Source: Reticulitermes speratus (Eukaryota > Arthropoda > Insecta > Blattodea > Rhinotermitidae). Taken from it: 64,000 nucleotides of DNA. This document shows positions 11,601 through 24,846 of this stretch, piece by piece (the first letter of the stretch is position 1; every line of letters starts with the position of its first letter). The notes under the pieces are model-generated. The model saw nothing but the letters and a program-made list of their open reading frames with translations. It made no database searches and was not told the DNA's origin. The translations under genes and the position numbers were made by a program. The DNA lies in contig JAJKFL010000006.1 of assembly GCA_021186555.1 (NCBI GenBank), forward strand, positions 31,059,478 to 31,123,477. Direction: 5' to 3'.

Positions 11601-12299
11601 ACTCGCATTAAATGTTGACCAGTGTCAGATTGCACGATCTGGCCGCTTTAAGCAAGACGGAAATTGTGACTTTTGTTAGGTGGACCTTAGTCGGTCTTGG
11701 GCGCCGTCTCCATTGTGGAATGACGGGATGGGCTACAATTATTTTGTTCTCTGTTTTGATGCGACATGACACGTAACGTGGTAGCTGCATAGTTATGTAA
11801 CCTACAAACGATAGTAACAAATGGTGTGGCGTCGTTAATGGGCGGGAGTAGTGGCTGTTCTTGAGCTGTCAACCCATCAATCAGCTGCACTTGTTACGAG
11901 CCTTTGTTCACGTGAAGAAGGGCATGGTCGGGCCGAGGCTGTAACGACTAGTATTTGCAGAGCAGCACTGAAGGCCCCGAGTGGTGACGTACCTCTTTAC
12001 CGGTCAGTGGACGTATTTTTTTTTTCCGCAATTTCATTTGCAAATGACAATGTGATATGGCTTCACAAGTTGTTCAGGCTGTGGTCTTCCGGGTTGTGAC
12101 GCCGTGTAGTCGTATAGGCATATACCAGCGTTTTGGAGAAAGTTTGCTGTTTTCGTATTAAGGGTTGAAATGGCATTGTGGCCAGGTTATGTGGAAAGGG
12201 TGCCTAGTGTCAACAAGGAGCATATGGAGGTGGTGCCCCATTAAAGCCGTGTTCTTTCCTCATCCCTCGGTTCTTTAACTTCTGAGTTAGGTAAGGTGT
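8683..12299. other. Non-coding DNA with simple repeats
   Basis: Contains a (TATG)n tract at 8882-8901 and a C14 run at 11437-11450. Around 9550-9620 a stretch with GGATCCCGTGGGACG could be a very old tRNA-like SINE head, but no body follows. The 10.5-10.9 kb part is strikingly T- and G-rich on the plus strand. No gene is recognised; the largest frames are about 110 codons. Confidence 0.45.
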
Positions 12300-12610
12300 T
12301 ATATAATCGTCAGTCACACCACACTTATTTAGTTGGATATTACATTATTTACACATACGACATGTTTCGGCCGCAAGGGGCCATCAGGTATAATCAACAA
12401 AATATTTAGAGACAATTATTTTGTTGGTATATAAACAAGAACTTGTGTCAAGAATGAGATCTCATTCCTTCGCATAAGGCTCATGTTTTTATGGAGTCGT
12501 GATTTTTTATTGGTGATACCTGATGTTGGCCCTTGCGGCCGAAACATGTATGTCTAAATAATACAATATAGAACTAAATAAGTGTGTTGTGATAGACGAA
12601 TGATATACTA
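12300..12610. mobile_element. Foldback element carrying paired hammerhead-like motifs
   Basis: About 95 bp at 12302-12400 recur as an imperfect reverse complement at 12505-12608, separated by about 100 bp of AT-rich spacer. Shared blocks include ACACTTATTTAGTT, CATGTTTCGGCCGCAAGGG and CATCAGGTAT. Each arm holds one copy of the recurrent motif pointing inward: minus strand 12359-12388 (CCTGATG, GGCC...GGCC, GAAACATGTC) and plus strand 12519-12554 (CTGATGTT, GGCC...GGCC, GAAAC, then GTC after ATGTAT). No open frame and no clear target duplication are present. It may be a non-autonomous foldback transposon or a head-to-head pair of retroelement ends; Penelope-like elements are known to insert in such inverted partial arrays. 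Confidence 0.75.
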
Positions 12611-14285
12611 CCCTCCTTAATAGTATCACAACGGACTGTCTAAAATAAAATTTATGTCGAGTTGGTGTACTTACGATTGTTCCTCGCGCGTGCGCGTAGT
12701 TCAATGCAGTGTCGTAACGACTCAGTTTTAGATAAGTAACGACGGTATAATGTTCCACAGTATTCCGAGTGTGGTGTGAACTTTCAGTAGTTGTGTAATC
12801 AGCGTGCCTGGCCTCCGTCGACCAAGAAGTAATGACGTGTTTTTGTTGTGTCCTTGTTTTTTCTTTGTCGACGACTTCACATCGTAAACAGTTACGTGAC
12901 GTTTACGAACAGATTGCATTGTCAGCAACTGGAACCTTGAACGTGAGATCCAGGAAACGATGATGATGAGCGAGGTACTGGAAGGGTGTGATGGAGGTCA
13001 AATTATATCAGCTATGTTGACGGTATTTGAACTCCGGGATGCAGAAAATTGGTGCTTAAGTTATACGAATGCCGGTTACACCCAAGAGATCCGTTTGATG
13101 CCTGAGCACAGTTTATGGCGGTATGTCGTTTTCTTTGAAATGGTCAGTCTTTGCGAGATTACCAACCCTTAAGTGAAATGGTGTACACCTGGTATAACTG
13201 ATGTGCTGGAAGTTCCTGTTTTAAAACAACCGCGATTTTGTTACTGGTTTTGCAATTGTATGGTATTAAAGACTAGCCGAGCGTACTTGCAGCTCAGTAC
13301 TTCGTTGCGAATAACTATTGTGGATTGCGTAGTGATAATAGTATAGCCGTGGACTGACGCTTTTGTGCCGTAGCAGCACTACATTGTAATGCAGAACGTT
13401 GTAAATGCTCTTGAAATTTTCCTGTGGTTCAAAGTCGCAGATATGACTGTTAAACTTGCTCGCTCTTGATTCAGTAATAAAAATGGACGCGTATTTATTT
13501 CTTTTGTTTCCCTTTTATGTGTTGTTTATTTAACGATTTCCGTCAGTAGCTCAGGCTATATAGCGTCGACGTAGATGGATGCTGTGATGGGATTAGTGAG
13601 AACGGACGCTGAGTTTTGTAGAACCACTGTTTGAGAACAGTCCGTGCTCTTGGACCCACGTGAGAGAATGCTTTCACACCCTTTCAACTGAAGACAAATG
13701 CAGATGATTCTCAAATTCTCGAGGGTAGTCAAAGGCCAGGAATGAAGCAATGTTAAAAAATCTTTTAGCTGTTTTTTATTGTGTTTTGCTGTATAAAATC
13801 TAACCATCTGCAGAGTATCATAAGAATTTTGTCTACGTCGGTACCTGGAAGACATTTTCTATACCTTCCCCGTGGCTGACACCCGCTTTGCGTGTAACGT
13901 AATTTGAACACTAATTTCACAGTGCAGTACCGCTGAACTGACCGTACAAGTCCGAGCATGAAGGTGCATATGTAGTATGATCCTGTGTCGTGACGTCCCG
14001 CGTCCCTTTTACAGCGCTTTTGATCTGTGGACTCAATTTCCAGAGTGATTACGCTGACATCTTATGAATTCGACCTTTTTATACATACCAAGATTAAAAA
14101 GTTTTGCGTCGTCGCTGAACTTTTGAGGTTGTGTCAAATTGCGTATGTAGAACCCACGGCAAGTATGGGCCAGAAAATGTAGGATATTGTAGTTTTTGAT
14201 AGTCGATGCCTACAGACTAAAGCATTTTCGAGGAAGTATCTCATAAGTTTGTCTCAGAACGCGTTGTTACTGTATTCGCTTTCAA
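12611..14285. other. Non-coding DNA, no gene recognised
   Basis: Open frames stay at or below about 100 codons and show no family signature. No repeat copies related to others in the window were found. Confidence 0.5.
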
Positions 14286-14410
14286 AACCAGTAAGGCTGA
14301 TGTAGCGGTAAAACAGTGGATTTGCATACTATGTGTAATCCGACCGCGTTATCTGCTGTCCGGATTCGAGATGTTTCATATTTTTTTTTCCTGTCTGTCC
14401 AGACATTAAT
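14286..14410 (+). repeat. Possible decayed SINE head (family 2-like)
   Basis: GATGTAGCGGTAAAACAGTGG could be a worn A box, and TCCGGATTCGAGA a worn B box about 55 bp later. The T-rich run and CTGTCTGTCCAGAC that follow match the position and wording of GATTTTCC...CCGTCCAGAC in family 2. The remainder of the body is not recognisable, so the call is tentative. Confidence 0.35.
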
Positions 14411-15111
14411 GGGGTAGTGCCTTGAAAATGGCCCCAGCCGCCTTTTTCAGATCCTTTCGCACTCACCATCTCTGCCCACAAGCTGAACAAACAACTTTTT
14501 TAATAAATGGGCGAAATCCTCGAAGAAACGCTTTTTTGGGTTTTTCTGAACACCTGTACAGTGGGTGTAAGACGGATGATATTTATCTGCAGTGTTACAG
14601 GTCTGTGGCAGGTCTGGCAAGAGTTGCTACAAAAAAAAATCCTCTCTGAAGTACGTCATTTGTGGCGTCATGTCGTTCTGTTGCGGCGATGGGAGGATAA
14701 CGTGCCTGCCGGTGTGTAGCCTGAATAAGTTAGACCTGTATTTTGTGGTTGACAGTCTTATCCACTAATTAGTTGCATTTGAAATTAGTGAGATTACATT
14801 AAATTCATTTTAATGCGGGCACTTAATGCGTTTCTAAATTACATTGAAATTTTGAAGTGTGTGCATGAGTTGCTTCGTTGCTGTTGAACGATCCGAGAAC
14901 TGTTGAAGCTCCCCTCACGGACTGAATGTACGCAGATTCTTTCGCGTTTTAGTAACAGGTCACTTGCAATCACCCTGTTGGCTACGTTGTGTAATAAGAA
15001 TGAGAAGAACGGCCTAAGTCCTAATTTCATACACCGCCAGTACTGGTAGTAGGAAAGGTCTACATTAGCACAAGAGGTTGCAGCAAAAACCGCTGATGAA
15101 AGCTGGGTAAA
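14411..15111. other. Non-coding DNA, nothing recognised
   Basis: Two overlapping plus-strand frames of about 70-75 codons and one minus-strand frame of 117 codons (14839-15192) carry no recognisable domain; the latter runs into the MITE. Confidence 0.5.
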
Positions 15112-15546
15112 CCGCAGAGCAGTGGTTCCAAAGGTGTTCTCCGCGGATCCCAAGGGATCCGCCGCCAGTTCCCGGGAGTTCCTTGGATGCATTTCTGTAA
15201 TGGCTACTTAGAAGTTTGATGTCCTGTTAAAAATAATCTCAGCACTTCTTTAATTCCCCATATGCTTATTTCGTATGAACCATCAGAATATCCAATTAGG
15301 AAACCCCCTGTACCCAGTAAGCGAGCGACAATCAGTAATTAATCATGCAGTGTATTATTACGTATGGTACTGATGTGTATTCGTAGCTATCCAAAATCAG
15401 TTCTGAGACACAAGTTTTTAACATTGGATACCTATCATCCGGACACTATATTTCTGTGTACAAGGATGTGCGGGTCCTTGGTTACTTTTCGAAGCCAAAA
15501 GGGGCCCGCAAGGAAAAAAAAAAGTTTGGGGAACACTGCCGCAGAG
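15112..15546. mobile_element. Complete hAT-type MITE with perfect 8-bp target duplication
   Basis: The element spans 15120-15538 (419 bp). It starts CAGTGGTTCCAAAGG and ends, on the reverse strand, CAGTGTTCCCCAAAC, the CAG-type imperfect terminal inverted repeats of hAT transposons. It is flanked by a perfect 8-bp direct repeat, CCGCAGAG (15112-15119 and 15539-15546), the duplication length typical of hAT. Subterminally there is a 9-bp-arm palindrome with a 2-nt loop (15143-15162, GCGGATCCC...) and, at the other end, a GGGCCCGC plus A10 tract. The interior has only short frames and no transposase, so mobility would need a transposase in trans. The intact duplication implies a fairly recent insertion. 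Confidence 0.9.
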
Positions 15547-18500
15547 GATATACGTGCAAGAGTAACAAAAATTCAAATCAACAATACAGATTACAGAACG
15601 AGGCGCAGATCTGCGTGTTACAATATTGATTTTAGGTCTGTTATAGCAGTTTTTATACACTTTGTGATCGTCTTTGCAGTGATCTCTGTAGGCGGATTTT
15701 AGCGATTTTGTGTAGTTTATGTTCTCCATGTACCTCATATCGCCCGTAATACTTTTGTGGATTTTCTGCTTATGTTTTAGGAAGGACTGGTGCCACAGGG
15801 TGGCAACGTGTAGCCCATTTCACGTATGTGGATTTTATACCTGTGTTTTATGAAGGACTTTGTGCGACAACGTCGCGTGTAGCGGTATAATGCAGGCCGT
15901 CCAGTAGGTACATGACAGGCCGCAACTTAAGCCCTTTATATGCAGCTGCGTTCTAACACATCTCGCTATATCTCATCGTCAGCCTTAGGTAATAGAGTTT
16001 TTCATGCATTAGGAAGTGCAGATTTGTCTTGCCTGTATAAGTTATTGTATACATCGTTTCTTTTCGCAACGGGGGCCAGTAGAACGCGCTTGGTTTCAGT
16101 AGTTTATTTTGCACTAAGATGTGTAGGCGCCCGCACTATGTTTCGTTGTTTTCGACATGTTTGTATATAGTCCGACAGTTTCGAAGTAATTTACCCTTGG
16201 CTTGTACGTTTTACAATACAGCCACTAGTCACTACGTTTTACGACTGCGATAACACCGGGAAACAACAAAGTGTCTGGAGCGAACAAGATTCACTAACTG
16301 CGTAACTATTTGCAAGGTGACGTCATGTCTAGCTACGACAACAGCTATACACTAAAAGATATACGAAAATTAATAAAAGTGAAATTTAAATGTTCTATCC
16401 AAGCGAGTAAATTATGCATTTTGCACTACCTTCTTTAACAAGAAAGTTAAATACATTCGGCTTAATGACATAAACGCATAATTTTATTTCGAACGGATGG
16501 CGTCGTTGCGTATGCAGACGCTCATAAAATAAGGAAGTTTTTAAAGTTCCGTCACGTTGGCAGTGTCGGAGCTCTGACTTGTCTCTTGTCCTGCCTTTGG
16601 TCTCGCCTGTTGTAAGAAACAGCTTTTGGGCGATGGGGTTGGGGAGTTAGCAGAAGCCCTTAAGACGTAATAAAGGGAGTTTTTTAAACGTGGAACTAAG
16701 GAGTATTGCAGAGCCGTGGCCGTCATAGGTCACTATGTAGCAGTTAATGCCAACTGGACGGTTTTCAGTCCCACGGCAACGCGGAACTGAATACTGCAGA
16801 GCGGGCGGCGTCGTGATCATCAACAGTTTTCATTCGTTCGCTGGTGTGTTTCGCAACGAAAGAGGCAGTGTGCTTTGATACCATTAGAACAGTATTTTCT
16901 GCTGCTGTATCGTGAGCAGGGCACGCCCTTTCACGTTAGGATTTCCCAGCGTTTCTGGAGGCCGCGGAGTGAAAGGTCACGTGACAGTCGCAGTTGGAAC
17001 CCCGTGATAGAACCGCTTCCACAATAGCAAACCACGAGGTGCAATTACCAGATGTGTGTTTACATCTATAAGACACAAGCTTAATGCGTGTTTTGTGCCG
17101 TGTCATGCGTACGTTGACAAAGCGTGCTTAGTAGGTCCAGTCATCGTAGCCTCCCGTCAACCTTGACTGCGGTACTACCGATGTATCTTTGTCAAACATC
17201 CTCCTGCGTTCACAAGTCGGGATCCCTCATCTTTATTCACTGCGAGGCATTGCAAGTTTGGATGCAGGAAACTATTTTGTCCTAAAAAAATGAATGCATT
17301 GCTTTACGAGTTTTCTGTTTTTGTTTTATGGGGGACGATTAAGTTTAGGAGACGTAACTGGCTGCGGACTCATGCAATAAGGAAAGATGGGCTAACGGTA
17401 TCGTCATGTCTGTGTGTCCGCCTGCCCCACTCTCCCCTTTCCCATCTTCAAGGATTTCAAATGGCATGTACTCGGAGTATGTACTAAAGTGTATGGTTAT
17501 TAAATATACTTCACCCTAGTCTGTGTAGGATAGGTCTGTACCGAAACATTTAGAGAACCCCCTCCCCAGAACTTTAACTTGCCGTATAAGTAGACTTTGT
17601 TCTCGAGATTGATGTTGTACAGAGGGTGCATACTGTGTTGCTGCTGGTGCTGGAATTGTGAGTAAAGTAGACCGTTAAACAATGGCACCGAAAGGGTGGG
17701 GGAGTAGTGCTTGAAATTTGCGCTATCGCCCCTTCCTTTCTTCGTCTGTAAGATTTGGGGGCGAACATATCGAACTACTTGCATAAGCGGTGTGTTGTAC
17801 CCTGGTGGCGCCACCTTCGAATTTCGGCCCGAATACCGACTACCGTGTCTTCCCCCCACCCTTTCCCCGGTGGTCTCAGATCCTCGGAATAGTGCCTGAC
17901 GTTACGTCACAGCCACTTCTTAACACATTATTTTGAATTCATAATTCCATGAATCACCCATTCTCTGTATAATATATATACTGCATTGTTAAAAGTACAA
18001 ATAAGAAAACAGGTATAAAGCTTAAGAGAGTAAACAGTAGCGAAATGCTGTCTTCATGATCATGAATGATGAATCGCACTAACTTTTGTGTGGTGTTAGA
18101 ACTGCAGGCGTAACCCGTATGGTCTGTTTCATTCCGAACGTGAGTGCACTAGGTGACGACTTGTGCCGTTATGTCTGATTTTGTACACGTGCTGTGCAGA
18201 TAGAGGTGTTTGGTGTGGAAGCCCCTGCATCATGCTTGTTAAGGCCTGATGATCCCAACGGCTATTACTCGACTCCATGCTGTTTTTATTTCCATGTTCC
18301 GTAAAAATATTAACCCTTTCCGATTTTCCACTGTAGGTTTTCTGCACAATTCTACATTCATATGTGAAAATTACAGTGCGTTTCACTTTATATTTCTTAC
18401 AGTCCGAATTCTCTGATAATTTTACCAAAGACGAGTAAATGATAACATGTGTTATTGTCTTAGTGATATCCTAAGTACTTAGAGAAATAAGGGTAGTAAC

Positions 18501-19242
18501 TTCATACGGCTGCCTTTCGTATTGAAAGTTGATTTATGTAGTTCGTGTTAGTTGTTTCATCGTACTGGCTCCATTTTTCCGTTTTCACCCCATTCCGGAA
18601 CTATCCGTCCTTTCTCGCCTAGGTTTAAGATGTGCAGGTCAGTAGCTTTAGTTCCCAACTTGTATCGCTGAATGGTAGGCTGTTTGCCTTCTTGTGGTCA
18701 GTGGACTAGTTACACATTTTCCAAGTACGCGTGTTTTTCATTTTCAGCGCGCCGTTGTGTTGATCCGTATATATTCCTAAATTGTCTAACTTGTGTTCTG
18801 TTGGCCAAGACGTGGCGTTCATAACGCTGTGTCGAGAATGGCGTTATGGAAATCAGCGTCATGGGTTCAAGGATAAGAGTTTAACTGTAACCTTCTGAGC
18901 ATAAATAAACCATACAGCTTACTTGGGACAGTGTACGCTGACTGTTGGGTCTTGCTGTAAGACTTAAATTGTTTTGTAACATCCATTCGTAGTTAGTTTT
19001 ATTGTTATGACATAATTGTGCCTGAACAGTGACCTTTAAGACGCGTATCATTCGAGTGGTTGATGTTAAAGTTGAAACATATAATCTTGTATCTGTCCAT
19101 TTTTTAGGTCGTCTGCTTCTTGCTTCCTGCAGGCGGCTATATATTGAGCTCTCATTCCAGTTTCTCTGGAAATCGAAGAATTTATCAGCTGTAAATTGTT
19201 CGAATTTCATGACCTGTGAGTCGAGCCCCTAACCCTTTTGAT
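15547..19242. other. Non-coding DNA, no gene recognised
   Basis: Contains a 12-bp palindrome GGTGGCGCCACC near 17804-17815 and C/G-rich patches around 17.5-17.9 kb that do not match the repeat families here. The longest frames are about 120 codons (17500-17859, -), without motifs. Confidence 0.45.
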
Positions 19243-19405
19243 GAGGGTTGCACAAATGTTCCAAAACTCTGGGGTCATCTCAAAATTCTAGTGATTTCAT
19301 GTAGTGATTTCCATCCGTAGGATCCACAAATATTAGGCGCTACCGTACAAAATTTAGTCGCCACAGCGACCTGGCGCCTGGGATTTGTGCACGCCTGGTT
19401 TTGAT
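19235..19405 (+). mobile_element. Short hAT-type MITE, copy 2, with 8-bp target duplication
   Basis: The 155-bp element (19243-19397) opens GAGGGTTGCACAAATG and closes, in reverse, CAGGCGTGCACAAATCC. The flanks CTTTTGAT (19235-19242) and GTTTTGAT (19398-19405) match at 7 of 8 positions, the expected hAT duplication length. The interior repeats the family blocks CCACAAATATTAGGCGC, ACCGTACAAAAT and TTAGTCGCCACAGCGACCTGGCGCC in sense. It is shorter than the other copies because part of the GGCGCCAGAAGG segment has been replaced or lost. Non-coding. Confidence 0.85.
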
Positions 19406-22106
19406 CATCCCAGTAACTAACAGTATGTTGGATAGTGGCCCTGAAACAGTTATCTAGTGAGGTGCCTTTGAAATATTTAACTGGCTGGTTAAAAAATGGC
19501 AAGATTTGTAGAAGTGTACAGACGTACAACTTGTGTTAGGGACACTGCTGAAGTAGAAGAAACGTAATTTCAAATATTTCGTCAGCGTTAAGAAAGTCTC
19601 ACGTGTAACGGTGAAGTGTAATAGAATATAGACAACGAATATAAGCAAAGAAGTGAATCATTCGTATCCACAGTGAGAAAATTGCCACTGGAAGTCGCAG
19701 CAGTGGCCGAAGTGGGTGTAGCCGTAGACCAGTGTTCAGTGCTGTGCGGTAACTGAAGACACTTCCAGGTACTTCTTTCTCGATTGACAGAAGTCTTCCC
19801 TGAATAGCAGCGACGGGTTTCCTTAACAGGAATCCAGTCTGTTGTGTAAATGCGGAGATATGCACAGTTCTGGGTACACCGCACTGGAGGCACCCACATT
19901 ACTACATCTTATCCACGTAATACCCAGCATTTACTTGTACTTTTTGTGCGTTTCAGTAATTTTGAAATCAGAAAAAATCCGTCCTAAAATATCGTCGTGA
20001 ACAAAGTCATTCTTCTCGACTGGCCACGTCAGTAAATGATACGTCGAGTATTTAGAGCTAGAATACAATTATATTCTTAAGCCAGCCAGTTGTAGGGTAA
20101 GACTGTACACTATTTGTATGTGTAGCTGTCTTACATTATTCTTACTGAAACATTGAAGCTGTCTTTGGCACTTCAACTGCATTCTGCCCACACGCCGCCA
20201 AAGGCTATATCATTTAGAATGTCTGTGTCATATTTGTTGTCATCGTTTTATGTTGGTCCAGTTTGTGTCTGAACCTCGAGGAATGCATTGTGCTGTTAAA
20301 GGTCTGACCACATGCATATTTTGTTCTGACAGTCGCTCGCGTTTCCAAGCGTTTTGCGGAAGGTGCTAGTGTAATAGTCGTGTTGGTATTCGGGAAATTA
20401 CTTGTTGAATCTCCGACCAGGTACAGATTTTCTGATTTTCCTGGTTTTCGTGACTGTCTGCAGTCATGGCGCCTGTGTGCTTCCTAACAGACAGGTCGTA
20501 ATTTATTTACTTGACACCATGTGTTAGCATCGTCAGAGTAGTGAATAAACGGAGTTTTGTTAGCCATTGTTCGAAATGTTTTGATTCCTCACAGTAGCTG
20601 TCTAATTTCGTTGGTCGATTTTCTGTAGACCAGCTAAGTTCCCCTTTGTTCGGTTATTTATATATTTCGATGCACATGTAGTTAGTTACGTGTGGTTACA
20701 CTGGTGTGTTAAGGTGAAGTGGTATTGACACGTGTTATCATCACAGCGGTATTAGCTCTTTCGGTCAGTCCGTCTTCATACTAGTTCGCCTGAAGTTGCC
20801 TTATAATTCTGTTCACTGCAGCGCTGTTACATGGGATGCTGATTATTGGGCCTAAACGCGTGTGTGTAGGCTGTTTGAATACTACGTTCTGTCAAGGTAA
20901 GAGGGAACAGTCCGTGAACTTGGCCTATTGGCAGTGGTGATCATTTGAACAGTAAACCTTAGTCTTCTCTTAAGAGTGAATCACCAGCTAATTGAGTCTG
21001 CCGTTAGTGCTGAGTGCGTTGCATCACTCTTGGGTACGCACAGCTGAACATTTGTCTTCCACCGCATGTTCTGACGACGTGCTGGTCGCTGCAGGTCACG
21101 CTTGGGGAGTGACGATTGTTTTCGGAAGCGGCATATATAAGCAACCTGCTAGACTTCTGTATTTTTACACTGTCCGAATGAGTTCGTTGCTAGTGCATTT
21201 GGGTGGCCTGTGTTTAACACTAGCTGTTGCGTAACACTTTCTCGAATTAGAGCCGCGTTCTGACTAATCGAGATTTGGAAGTAGTGGCGAGGCTTGGTGA
21301 AGACGGTCGACTGAACTGCGACGTTGCACTGAGGAGGGGGGGGGGGGATGTCGGGCTGAGCGACTGGTAGCTCCTGAAGAAGAGCCTGCTCTGTGGAATT
21401 TGTCATAATTGGTTAGTGTTCATGTATACTATTATGTAAAATGGCGAATAACTACGTTCCTTAAGTACCGGTGGCAGTATTCTGACGAATTATTGTAACT
21501 TTGTTTTTTGATGCCCGATTTACACACTAGAGATAAAAAGGGACACACAGTTTTTGTCATCGTGTTAATTGGTACATGCTAATAAATGTAAGACAGTTAT
21601 TTTTGCCTGAAAATATTCTGTAAAAGCCACCGCGTTTCATATTCTTTAGTCGAAATGTTACCATTATGTCAAATTTATAACATAATGAGGTCGTATCTAG
21701 AAGGAAGTGCGTTTTTTTTCCCACGTTGATTATATCTTAGCCCGTGTATTATCAGGAGAAATTGAATGCGAACTTTCTCTTCCGTGTACATCCTTGCTGA
21801 TAGCATCTGAGCCCTCAAATTATGTACACTAACTTTAGAGAGTCGAGTTCTTGAGAAACTAATGGTCATTCAGGTAGTTTAAGAAATCTCCCGTCGTTTA
21901 TGGAACCCGAAGGTTCAATACTGCGCTGACTAAGCCCGCAACTACATGTTATGGTCAGTATAACCTACTTTCGCATACAAAGTTATTCCATGACGTGCAT
22001 GTAAATTTAATACGTGTATTATAGTCTACATCTTTCGTGCAATAAACATACACAGGTAGATTTATTTCCAACTTACTGCACTATTTGATATAGAAAGGTT
22101 ATTCCT
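19406..22106. other. Non-coding DNA with a G12 run
   Basis: G12 at 21336-21347. Overlapping minus-strand frames of about 100 codons at 19.6-19.9 kb have no domain. No repeat copies related to others in the window were recognised. Confidence 0.45.
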
Positions 22107-22140
22107 ACATATTTCGGCTATAACATTTGGCCATCTTCAC
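22107..22140 (-). repeat. Degenerate hammerhead-like repeat motif
   Basis: The minus strand reads GTGAAGATGGCC, an 11-nt loop, then GCCGAAATATGTAGG. The GGC/GCC helix and GAAA are present, but the first core base is G instead of C and no GTC follows. It is single, not paired with an inverted partner. The lesser similarity suggests an old copy. Confidence 0.45.
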
Positions 22141-24846
22141 GGAGGACATGTTACACAAGAGCCATTTAACATCGTCGTTGGTAAATGATAAATATAAATT
22201 GAAGAGTGTAACATATATGTATAAATGTAAATGGTACAGATAAAATATGTACAGGACTCTATTAGTAACGTTTGCATCCGAACATCTTCATTTTCCGTCA
22301 AATTTTAATTGTAAGCCTGAAATTATGAAGTTAAAATAATATCAACATTAATATTTCAATATAATCATCGATCGTAGATAGGTTGTTTACATCACTGATT
22401 AGTACAGTGTTCGTCCGTGGAATACACGTCTCGGCCGCTCACAGGGTATGTTTGTCATCTTTTATCATTATTCCTGTTACACTAAGAGGGCCTTGGCGTG
22501 GTCATTGTAGGGATTCGCATTGCATGTGGCAGTATGTTTCATTTCGTACCTCACAGAGCACGCTGTGTTGCAATTAGACGAATGGCCGAATTTTCTGCCG
22601 GGAAATGCTCTTGTGTCCGTAAGAATCACACGAAACACACAAATACACCTTGCAGGCAAACTGCGGCATTCTTAGTGTTAAACCTGGCGGGACGTGTGGA
22701 ACAGTGGGGGAATTCCGATCACTGCCGTTTCTAAAAAATGGAGAGACACGCTTGATTTGTGCAGCCGTGTAGCGGCAAATGCCATAAAAACGTACATGTA
22801 GTGAGATGACGCATTGATATCAACTGGAGCAGTTCGTTGAAGTTTTTCGTTCATTCTAGCATTTACTGCTAAGAAATCATCGCTACTTTTCGTATGGCAA
22901 GTAATGCTTTTTATCTCTGAATTATATCGGTATGTAATGGAGGTAAATGCGTGATATGTATTGAAGATACAGCACCACGTAACAGCTCAGCTGGAATATG
23001 TGGCCTCTCTTACCTCTCAGTATGTTGGTTTGGACGCATTCCAGTGAAAGCTTTCGCAGTTATGATGATGATGAATGTGAGGACACTGAACCAGGAATTG
23101 TGTACAAGGACATTTGCATTTTATTTGCTGACGAAGGACGCGACGACAAGCACGTGCACTTTATGGTGTGCTTGGGCCCTGCTGTATGCAGCAGTTATAA
23201 GTCGGGACAAAATTGTGTTCGTGACTGTTGTTGTTAACAGTTCGAACATTTCATGACGTCTTACAAGTTCGCTTGTTCTTGTGTAAAATTCAGTGATAAC
23301 ATCTTACCTTTAAAATTTAATTCAGACCAAAAGCACAAACAATTTAAGGCGCCGTTTTTAAGTGTGCAACTCAAAATAATCATTTTTATCACTGGACTTT
23401 GTAGCCTGATTTTCGTAGTTCCTGTCTTGTCCGCAGTTTCCATACTTCATCCTGCAGTTCCATTACCGCATTCCCTAACTTCGCCTTCCCTTAACCACTA
23501 GGCTTGAAAGGTCGTAGAGAAATGGCTCGATGCCAACTGCTCCGGTGGCATCAAATATTGGCGGGCGGTGTAATTGAAGAATTTGTATCGCTAACGCCTG
23601 TCACTTGTTGGATTCACCGTTCTAAACCGCTGTTGTGTCCTGTGATAGTACCAGCTTCAGTTAATGCCCTGAAATGATTTTATTTAGGACTGTGGGTTTC
23701 TCAGAATAAGCATGGACTCTCATTAACCGATTTGTTAATGTCGCACTGTTTTGTGAGAGGTATACACTGAATTTTGAAATATTTATTAGATAAATTTCTC
23801 GCTTCGACGTGTTAAAGCATTGCCCTCGTGAAGTGTGGTGACGGGTGGGTGTCGGTGGCTGCGCGTGACATATTTAGTGCGGTCAGACGATACGTTTTGG
23901 CAAGTGGTATGTCCTTCGCGCGCCAACGTGTGTTCGCGCTGCGTTCATTAGCACAACAAATCAACATGACACTTACCTTCAGCCGTCCACTCCATGTGAG
24001 ATGTAGAGCCTGCTACACACAGTTCATATAATTAACCTGCTAACTGATGAGTGTATTTGCGAGAGCTGATAATGCAACACGCCTATCAGGTCCTGAGTTT
24101 GGCTGTGTGACGGCTCGTGCCATGTTTTGTAACTGCATGGACGTCTGTTGGCGGTTTGGGATTAAACTTCGTACCTGGATGTTTCAAATTTATCGACAAC
24201 TTGGACTGCCACTGTTCATATTCTGGATGTGAGATGATGGAACTATTTTCAGTGAATGCTACCTGCGCAGAGACTGCGCAAAGGAGAAAATGTTCCAGAC
24301 GAACGTTGTAGCCACTAGGAGCATGAATGTATTATGTTATATACACTTTATTCATTCACGATTTTGCACCGAAGATAATAACCGCCGGATACTAAGTGTA
24401 ATTTCTTAAACTCTAAACTGCCGACTAACTTCGTACTGCAACTAGGCCTATCCGCAAGTTGGTTACGCGAATCGCCTTTGTAGTTAATATGTATGAATGC
24501 GACATTTTACTATACTTACCGCATTTCACGTGAATTCCTGTTGACTGCGTTTCTGCTATAAGCATAATACTGGTACATGTTTGTTACGTGTGCTTCCACA
24601 CTTGTAGGCCATTGCTACAGTGGTCATTTACATTAGTTACTCCTTGTCGCATTATACGCGCATATGGATTGCCAGACCGGAGATTAGATCTCGAATGTTT
24701 ACCAGGCAGGTTTCTTCCTTCTTGTTGCACAAAAAATGTGACACTGCCTGGTTTTTTTTGTTTAGTTACATGATCAGTGTATTAAAATTTTATGTTAAAC
24801 ATCCCCTTGTCGTATATAGAATTTTAAAGCATTAAATACCGTCAAC
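22141..24846. other. Non-coding DNA, no gene recognised
   Basis: A short frame at 22998-23237 encodes an acidic DDDECEDTE patch, but it has no flanking evidence of a gene. Nothing else stands out. Confidence 0.45.

Noticed and set aside
22998-23237. 79-codon frame with an acidic DDDECEDTE patch
   Set aside because: No homologue recognised, no splice or transcript evidence, and a competing frame covers the same bases.
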